Source: Stratiolaelaps scimitus (Eukaryota > Arthropoda > Arachnida > Mesostigmata > Laelapidae). Taken from it: a DNA stretch of 64,000 nucleotides. Location: contig JABWDB010000008.1 of assembly GCA_019614645.1 (NCBI GenBank), positions 5,022,001 through 5,086,000 on the forward strand, written 5' to 3'. The translations under genes were made by a program, and so were the position numbers. Positions 57,729-64,000 of this stretch are shown here, piece after piece. Below the pieces are notes generated by a model, which made no database searches, was not told the origin of the DNA, and saw only the letters and a program-made list of their open reading frames with translations. Position 1 is the first letter of the stretch, and each line of letters starts with the position of its first letter.

Positions 57729-57876
57729 CAGCGCGGTCGCTTGGACGGCTAAGTCTCTAGCTGTCGAAAGCCAGAGGCGGCGGTTTCGAGCCCCGCTGCT
57801 TGGTGACATATAAGAGAGCTTAAGCATTATGAAATTGCAGCTCCTTTAACAAACCAATAAAACGTTACCTTTACAT
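57729..57876 (+). mobile_element. tRNA-derived SINE, family 2, copy B
   Basis: The head has a tRNA-like GCGCGGTCGCTTGGACGGCT and a B-box-like GGTTTCGAGCCCC (57782-57794). The tail reads ACATATAAGAGAGCTTAAGC, ATTATGAAATTGCAGCTCC, TTTAACAAACCAATAAAACG, TTACC. It lies inside the dpr intron. It is the most complete family-2 copy in the window. Confidence 0.75.
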
Positions 57877-58127
57877 ATGTATTTTCCCTAGGTGTTAATC
57901 TACTTTTTTTCCTAACTGTAAGCTTACTCCATCACTAGCTGGAAACTCACTATTGCTCTATATCCCGTGTGTACCAGAGTGATCACGAATCGTTTCAAGC
58001 ACGCATGTGACATAAAATATAAAACAGGCTTATGCCCCGTCTAAGCCACGGGATGGCTAGTCGCCCTCCTCAGGTGCCTACGTATCACAATCACAGAGAT
58101 AGATAAATGCTTTATGTGTGATTACAG

Positions 58128-58404
58128 GTAACATGGCTTCGTAGATCCGATTATCACGTACTCACCGTTGGTACGGTCACCTACTCGTCAGATGACCGCT
58201 TCTCAGCTGTGCATAGGGACCAATTTTCACCGATGTATATGACGCCTTTGAGACAGTTTGGCACCGTGAATTCGGTGAATCTACCAGCTGATGATTGGAT
58301 TCTGCAGATTCGTGGAGTGCAAAAGAACGATGAGGGCCAATATGAGTGTCAAGTCAACACAAAATCGCCCACGATCAGCGCCTATATCATGCTCAGAGTC
58401 CTGT
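58128..58404 (+). CDS. dpr: dpr-family gene, exon encoding most of Ig domain 1
   Basis: The exon follows the acceptor GATTACAG in phase 0 and ends CTGT before GTGAGT in phase 1. It encodes VTWLRRSDYHVLTVGTVTYS, then SDDRFSAVH, then DDWILQIRGVQKNDEGQYEC and QVNT, ending LRVL. W, D-x-G-x-Y-x-C and the Dpr signature words are all present. Between the RFSAVH strand and DDW there are about 25 residues (58218-58290, beginning RDQFSP), where most Dprs have only a few. The exon phases fit both neighbours exactly, so the splicing model is strong. The extra loop lies on the membrane-distal Ig domain, where Dpr-DIP contacts are made, but its effect cannot be judged from sequence. Confidence 0.93.
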
Positions 58405-58889
58405 GTGAGTAGGTTGGCTTCCGCGTTACGCGGTACTTGTTTTTATTTAATCGAGAGTCAGTCCAGAAAGTGTCGTATGACGATAGCAGAGACAACAATA
58501 TAGTGACGTTATTGATTTGGCAAAACCACGAACATTTCTTGTGAACTTAGCTTGAGTGATCTTTTGTTCTCTAAAACACAGTGATATATCACGTACGGAA
58601 ACATGGGCAAAGTTGAGACACGTTAGGTGACACGTTTCGTGGACATTAAATGTTGGCTGTGAATCAGCGCGGAATTTTTTTTTTGCTTTACTTGAGCTAA
58701 ATTGTGACAATTTTCATTCGTTGACATCATGACAATGCTTTGGCCTTTTGGGTTGTCAGGACGATGTCGCCGCGCTGTGATAGCAAGCTTTCTTGGCGTC
58801 ATCATAGATCGGCAAAACGCGTCCACTCGTTTGGCCATTTCGACGGTATGTGTTTGCCTAGACTGAATTGGCTATTTGTATGTCTACAG
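58405..58889 (+). other. dpr-family intron, 485 bp
   Basis: The intron begins GTGAGTAGG and ends TATGTCTACAG. A fragment at about 58633-58690 (CGTGGACATTAAATGTTGGC) resembles the SINE-1 tail. Nothing else is recognised. Confidence 0.85.
58633..58690 (+). mobile_element. SINE family 1, tail fragment in the dpr intron
   Basis: TCGTGGACATTAAATGTTGG and CTGTGAATC match the tail of copy B (CCGTGGACGTTAAATGTTGA) and copy D. Only about 50 bases are recognisable. Confidence 0.35.
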
Positions 58890-59273
58890 CGCCGTATGCT
58901 ACAATCGTCGAGGGCGTCGATGATGTGTCAGTCAACATTGGTAGTGATCTCAGCCTGACATGTATGATACACGACTGTCTCGAGCCACCGACGCACGTGT
59001 TTTGGTATCAGGGAGGCCGCGTGCTCAACTACGACTTCAGGGCTCTGCTGTCCTCTGTATCAGCAGGTCGCGTGCACATAACCAATGCACTTCGAGCCTC
59101 CGCTGTCATTCCGAGATCGAAGAGCAAGGGAACAAGGTTCGAGGACTCAACATCTTCACGCCAGCTGTTATCCCAGCTCACGATTCACAACGTCACCAAA
59201 CAGCATGGCGGCGCATACACGTGCGCGCCCATTGACAGCTCACCGGCCACAGTTCATGTTAGCATTCTCCATG
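58890..59273 (+). CDS. dpr: dpr-family gene, exon encoding Ig domain 2
   Basis: The exon follows the acceptor TGTCTACAG in phase 1 and ends before GTGAGT in phase 1. It encodes a complete second Ig domain: GSDLSLTCMIHDCLEPPTHV with FWYQGG, then VLNYD, SSRQLLSQLTIHNVTKQHGG, AYTCAP and VHVSILHG. The EPP...FWY and NYD words are typical of Dpr domain 2. About 35 residues separate NYD from the SSRQLLS strand, longer than usual in Dprs. DSG in the usual D-S-G-x-Y-x-C is HGG here. The terminal exon, which should begin with a Gly codon completed across the junction and end in a hydrophobic or GPI tail, was not found in the remaining 4.7 kb. Confidence 0.93.
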
Positions 59274-62200
59274 GTGAGTCTAAAATAATGTGTTGTAATT
59301 TAAATTTGAGTTATCGGTAGCCGCAGACAATTTAAATACAGCTGCATAGTAAAGCTAGATGTATTTACGTTGTCCATTAGATGTACATTGTATGGTAAGG
59401 TTGACAAATTATCTATATATATATATATATATATATATACTGTTTACTATACTGCAAAATATGTATAGTGTTCGAAAGCTGATTGGGCTCGAAGCTTATG
59501 TACGAAAATATTTCATCATTAAGCTTATCAGAGTTGTTTTTCTACTGACGAGGTGACGCGGTCGATTGCCACCGCCGAGTTCTAGTTTCTCTATTATCGT
59601 TAGTAGCTCTCCTCGCACGTAGGCCACTCGATTCAAAACCAAAAGAATTAGTCGACCACGATCAGCATGCATGACCGATCGATTACCCGAACACTGGTGC
59701 AAATTCCTAAGTTTAGAAAGAACACGAGCTTGCTCAGCTCAGTACAGTAACGATGTTCACTTGCTCATCGAACAGCGTTACGATCGCTGGCTGGCTGATT
59801 GGCGCATCAGAAAATAGCCAGGCTCGGTTTGTTGATGAGAGGAAATGAGCAAATCAGGGGGGCGACTTCAGGTTAGACCCTGCAGGTAATAGATTGATAA
59901 AAGCGGAGTCTATGAGAAAGGTGGACAATAGGGGTGCAGTCATAGACCATACGCATACCGGGCTGTGTAACAGTCACGCGAAAGCGAGCAAGTCTAATTT
60001 CGACGAAGCAATCAACAAACTACAGCTGAGAGTTCAGCTGCATCGGGGTTATCCGCGGGACGATATCAGAAATATCGACAGGACTCGTTACGAATCTCTG
60101 CCCGCAGCGTTCGTTCCCTATATGAATGTTTCGTTATACGTTAGCGTGTACTATGATTGCGTGTGCGCCTTCAGATATCTACGCCGTCTAACATCATCTT
60201 ATGACGCATTACATTTCAGCTGAGGAGCGGGTATCTCGGAAATATTCTACTCAGCTGTCATCGCATGGGTTGTCGACATATCCTCCTCTATCAACGCTTC
60301 ACACTATTGGATTGGTGCTCGTTATGCGGATAACAACGGTGTTTGTCACCCGAGTAACGTGACACGCCGCCTGGCGTCGCTGCGATGAGGTTGACAGCAC
60401 TTGAAAGTAGATGCATGCATGTTCCGTTACTTGTGCTTATTATAATCAGCAAAATTGAAGGATACTACGTATCTCAGCCAGGCCTACCTTGTACGCCATG
60501 CCAGTCGAAGTTTGTTGTTACGAGTCTAATACCCGAATATGTCGACTGGTGGATGAACCTAGCGGTGTTTGCAGCAGGTGGCAATGGACGCCACGGTCTG
60601 GTGTTATCAAAGGTTTCCTCAGTAAGGGATCACGGGCATGGCAGCGGTTATCAGTTATTCTATATAAAGTCACTTTGGTCTGTTGAAGGTATCCACATCG
60701 CCGGCAGATGATAGTGCCGTTTCGGCCTCAAACCAATAACCATCATACATGAATATCTAGTAGGCGGCAGTAAATATAAACAGAATTTTAGAAATACAGC
60801 ATATCTCGAGGTTAATTCTTGTCTCAGTGTTACCCGCCAAAAACCTCATTAATTAGATCGAAATGTGTTATCGTCCCGTAGCAATCTCCAGTTAGCCCAG
60901 AAACCCAAAGGCAGCGGCTCGGCTTCTTCGGCTAGTGATATCACATTCGACAGCATTCTGTTTGCTGTCAAGCCACGAATTTTCACTTGTTATCGAAGCC
61001 GACATAACACATCTCACTGTGGTATAACACTTGCCCATAAGTAAGTAAAAATAATGCGCGCCCACTCACCGATCCGGTTATAAGTTTGCTTGAACTCGGC
61101 GTTCGAATGAACTCGCTGGCGATGAACTATGCATACAAATGAGTGAAAACAGAATCGAAGTAATAAATAAAACCGCAGAAAGGAAATTCATACACGAATT
61201 TTATGCGTGTAGTTTTATTCGTGACGAAGTAAGTAATTGGCTAAAAGTTATATAAAAACTGCTAAGTTTTGCATGGTGAAAACCCAATCGCTGTGAAAGA
61301 CTTTATATCATCAGAATTTATACCAAAACAAATTGGTATTATCTCAGCAAGGTGAACTTTCCATGTTCTCTGATCATTGTCTATTGTATCAAGGGCGCAA
61401 TTTGGAACATTCACTAGAGATCATATTTGTGACATGTGCAACTTAGCGAAGGGATATGATTCTAGAATTCCTGTGTAGACTATGAGTGTTACCCATATAT
61501 TTATTTATGTGATACATATTTATGTGAGTGAAAGAGCCGATATATGGCATCTCTCAGTTTCTAAATCGCTATTGCTAGCTGCGGAGACACCATAGTATGT
61601 TCTCTGTTCAATAGGATGAAAGCGTCTATAGCGGCGAGCCATATTAACGGACCAATAATAACAACGAAATCGGTCCGACGTCCTCTATGAATTTTTAGGC
61701 GACTGAAAATGTATTTCATTGGCCCTCGCGAACGTCAACTTAGTCAACAGCTACCCTCTGGCGACATTCTGCGCGCTGAAGCCACCCTTTTCTGTTATAA
61801 CTCTCGCCCAAGATTTTAGGCCTCAAACTCTATCCAGCCTGTGTCTCCTTTGCTCTCTTTCCGGGCCGAGCTCGAAACACGGTGTCACCCAAAGATCACT
61901 GCCCACAATTGGCGGGACCGACTAACAGCGGAAAGAGTGCCCTCCGGGGCGGCACAGCGTCACTACGCCCCGAGGTTTCACGCCATAGCGAAGGAGCGGC
62001 CGAAGAAGGCGACGCTGATGACGACGGAAACGGAAATGCAGATTGAGGAAATGCCACCACGATTGAAAGCGGCAGCAGCAGCAGCCAACGCGTCGTTCGA
62101 TGTTCGTGGCAGGCGCTGGCGCACGAACGAGTCAGCGGCCTCTTTCAAATGGAAACGTCACTTCAATGCGAGACGGCGCGCGCCGCCACGATGCCAGCGC

Positions 62201-64000
62201 AGGGAAGTGTTGGAACACCCAGAGAGATTGAACAGCTATGAGATGGAGAGAGAGAGATCGAGAGGAAGATGGACAAGGAGAAAATGGATAGATGAGGAGA
62301 CAGGAAGGTCGTCGTCGTCGGCTGCTGCTTCGGCTGCTGCTGTTCAAGTTGTGCTGACAATTTTCATGCAGTTGTGCGAAGAATTGGTGTGTCTTCGTGT
62401 GAGTCTGTGTGTGCGTGTGTGTGTCTGTATATATATTCGGGCGTGTGGTGATTCGATCGACAGGGGCCAAGTTGTTCCGGCATCCGGTTCTCTTGGGCAA
62501 GGCCGGGGCAGCCGGGACGTCTCTGCGTCGAAATGTGGCCTGCGGCAAAAGGCGGATAAGTAAATAAAAGGGGGACTTGCGTTGCTTAGCCAAGCCGAGC
62601 TGAACAGAGCCATTACAACGAATACGCACATAGGTAGAATGAGACAGTTGTGTATATTTGTTTCGAATTTGATGTGGGCGTGATCATTTTCTCTTCGACT
62701 CGTGCGTATCACTCGCTGATATCGATCGAATGTTGGTCAGCGGAACGGAATTTCGTACCGATCATCTAACATGTCACTCAATATTCAGGTCGAATGAAAT
62801 GCGCTCGTTGAGTATGGAGAAAATACGAGGGGGTAATGCGGTGGAAAAAGTTGCTAGGTCGAGTCATTAGGTTCAACCTGGACTATAATAGTACCCCCTA
62901 GAACATATAATATCGTACTAATCTACCAGGTTCCGACAATGTGAAGAACTTTGCGAGTCAGTGCGTCGTACCCATTAGTCTATTATATGTATATCCAGTG
63001 ATAATGAAACGTATAGGATTTCATAGACATTTTCGGATTTAATCTTCCTGTCAGTAGTGAGTTAGCTCGATCCTTTTCAAAGAGATCAAATCATTCGAGT
63101 CAAACATCGCGTATGATGATATTGCAAGGCCAGCATATTTGAAGAGTAATTTATCTCTGAATGGGTATCGTCACTATCGTCTGTCTTGTTGTACCATGTA
63201 GCGCGTTCCTGTTTTGAATAGTTCTCATCTCTAGGGCACACAAAGTTCTATATAATGAATGGATTTCTCGTGTTTATCCTGTTAAGTTAGGGCCTTTTGA
63301 AGTTGCCTTCTATGAACAAGCTCTATGAGCCACTGTATGAGCGGTCTGTGAACCGCCAATGGGCAACAGCCTTTCCACCAGCTTCAGATTGATTTTCAAA
63401 TGATTCGAGAATCCTTCACAAATATCTGCAGTATGTGATCTGTCATGATATTACGGGTCTCTGCCACGTTTAAATTAGTGATTCGATTATGCACAGGTGA
63501 CGGCGACCTGTGCATAAGGTCCCCCCCCCTCAGTGCTTCTACAGCGGGAATTCTATTTGGTTTTTAATAAAGGCAGCGAAACTCGCGGACAGACGCTTGG
63601 AAACCAAGTCATCAAGCAATAGTGAAGTACAGCACTTCCGGGCCCCTCCACACATCGATCAACGTTATTTAAAAAATTAAGTATCATCATTCATCGCCGC
63701 CATCGACCTCATGCTTGCGCTCCGTGTTGCACTTGTTCGCCGACTGATAATAGAGGCAGCATACAAAGACGGTGATCTCTTTGTCGCCACTGAGACTAGG
63801 GACACGTATGCCGTACATCATCGAGCGATATCGAGAAAGATTGAATGGGACTAGAACTTTGACGTGGCCTGGCGCCCACGAGCATCGAGGACGGCAGCAG
63901 AAACAGTTGTCTAGTTACAAATACGCTGGCAATAGGAGCTGACAGAAATCGAATGTGCCGAGACCAGAGAAAAAAGGCTAAACAGCAACGAAGCAGAAAA
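59274..64000. other. dpr intron and/or 3' flank without a supported exon
   Basis: After the donor at 59274 no exon with the expected Dpr C-terminus was recognised, so this is probably intron, possibly ending beyond the window. A (TA)n run lies at 59414-59439. An open frame without an initial ATG spans 61841-62563, dominated by Ala, Arg and Ser low complexity. The remainder has no recognised feature. Confidence 0.5.
59414..59439. repeat. (TA)n microsatellite
   Basis: An uninterrupted TA run just after the dpr Ig-2 exon donor. Confidence 0.9.

Larger units (their letters stand above)
56329..58127 (+). other. dpr-family intron, about 1.8 kb
   Basis: The intron begins GTGAGTTG and ends TGTGATTACAG. 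It contains a SINE-2 tail fragment at 56390-56420 and a SINE-2 copy at 57729-57876, plus (AAT)n-rich sequence near 57042-57110. No additional exon was recognised inside. Confidence 0.8.

Noticed and set aside
59894..60711. Two frames of about 109 and 108 codons considered as the dpr terminal exon
   Set aside because: Neither has an acceptor in the right phase followed by the expected Gly-Glu-x-Pro-like word, and their hydrophobic segments are not at the C-terminus.

Overview
The window reads as a stretch of a eukaryotic, very probably arthropod, nuclear genome. The evidence is a three-exon Dpr-type two-immunoglobulin gene with canonical GT-AG introns, an intact BEL/Pao LTR retrotransposon, several tRNA-derived SINE families, a decayed LINE, many (TA)n microsatellites, no CpG depletion by eye, and gene density far below that of any prokaryote. 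A mite, tick or other chelicerate is possible, but nothing seen fixes the lineage.

Layout. 1-10.5 kb: no supported gene; one SINE, a 26-bp tandem repeat array and a SINE tail. 10.6-15.2 kb: two single-exon plus-strand frames of unknown family. One (10589-12079) carries about sixteen PGYS-IQQ repeats. The other (14169-15167) is Arg/Gly-rich and disordered with a helical C-terminus. 17.1-18.4 kb: an intronless minus-strand ENTPD5/6-like nucleoside diphosphatase. 23.4-30.1 kb: a complete minus-strand BEL/Pao element with two 307-bp LTRs that look identical, a 5-bp target duplication and one open 1839-aa gag-pol frame, so a young insertion. 30-41.7 kb: intergenic, with a LINE remnant, SINE pieces, a coding-like relic and a perfect palindrome. 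41.8-43.7 kb: a striking single-exon frame for a 629-aa acidic Asp/Cys/Gly repeat protein with a C-terminal membrane segment. 43.7-56 kb: intergenic, with SINEs. 56.1-59.3 kb: three consecutive exons of a dpr-family gene encoding most of both Ig domains; its 5' exons and terminal exon were not found. 59.3-64 kb: nothing firmly supported.

The genes do not form a pathway. ENTPD5/6-like enzymes hydrolyse UDP/GDP in the secretory pathway. Dpr proteins are neuronal cell-surface recognition molecules that bind DIP partners. The BEL element encodes its own replication machinery. The strongest candidates for undescribed biology are the 629-aa repeat protein, the 496-aa PGYS repeat protein and the 332-aa disordered protein, none of which I recognise. 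No searches were run: family calls rest on motifs read by eye, and exon limits on GT/AG sites and phase.
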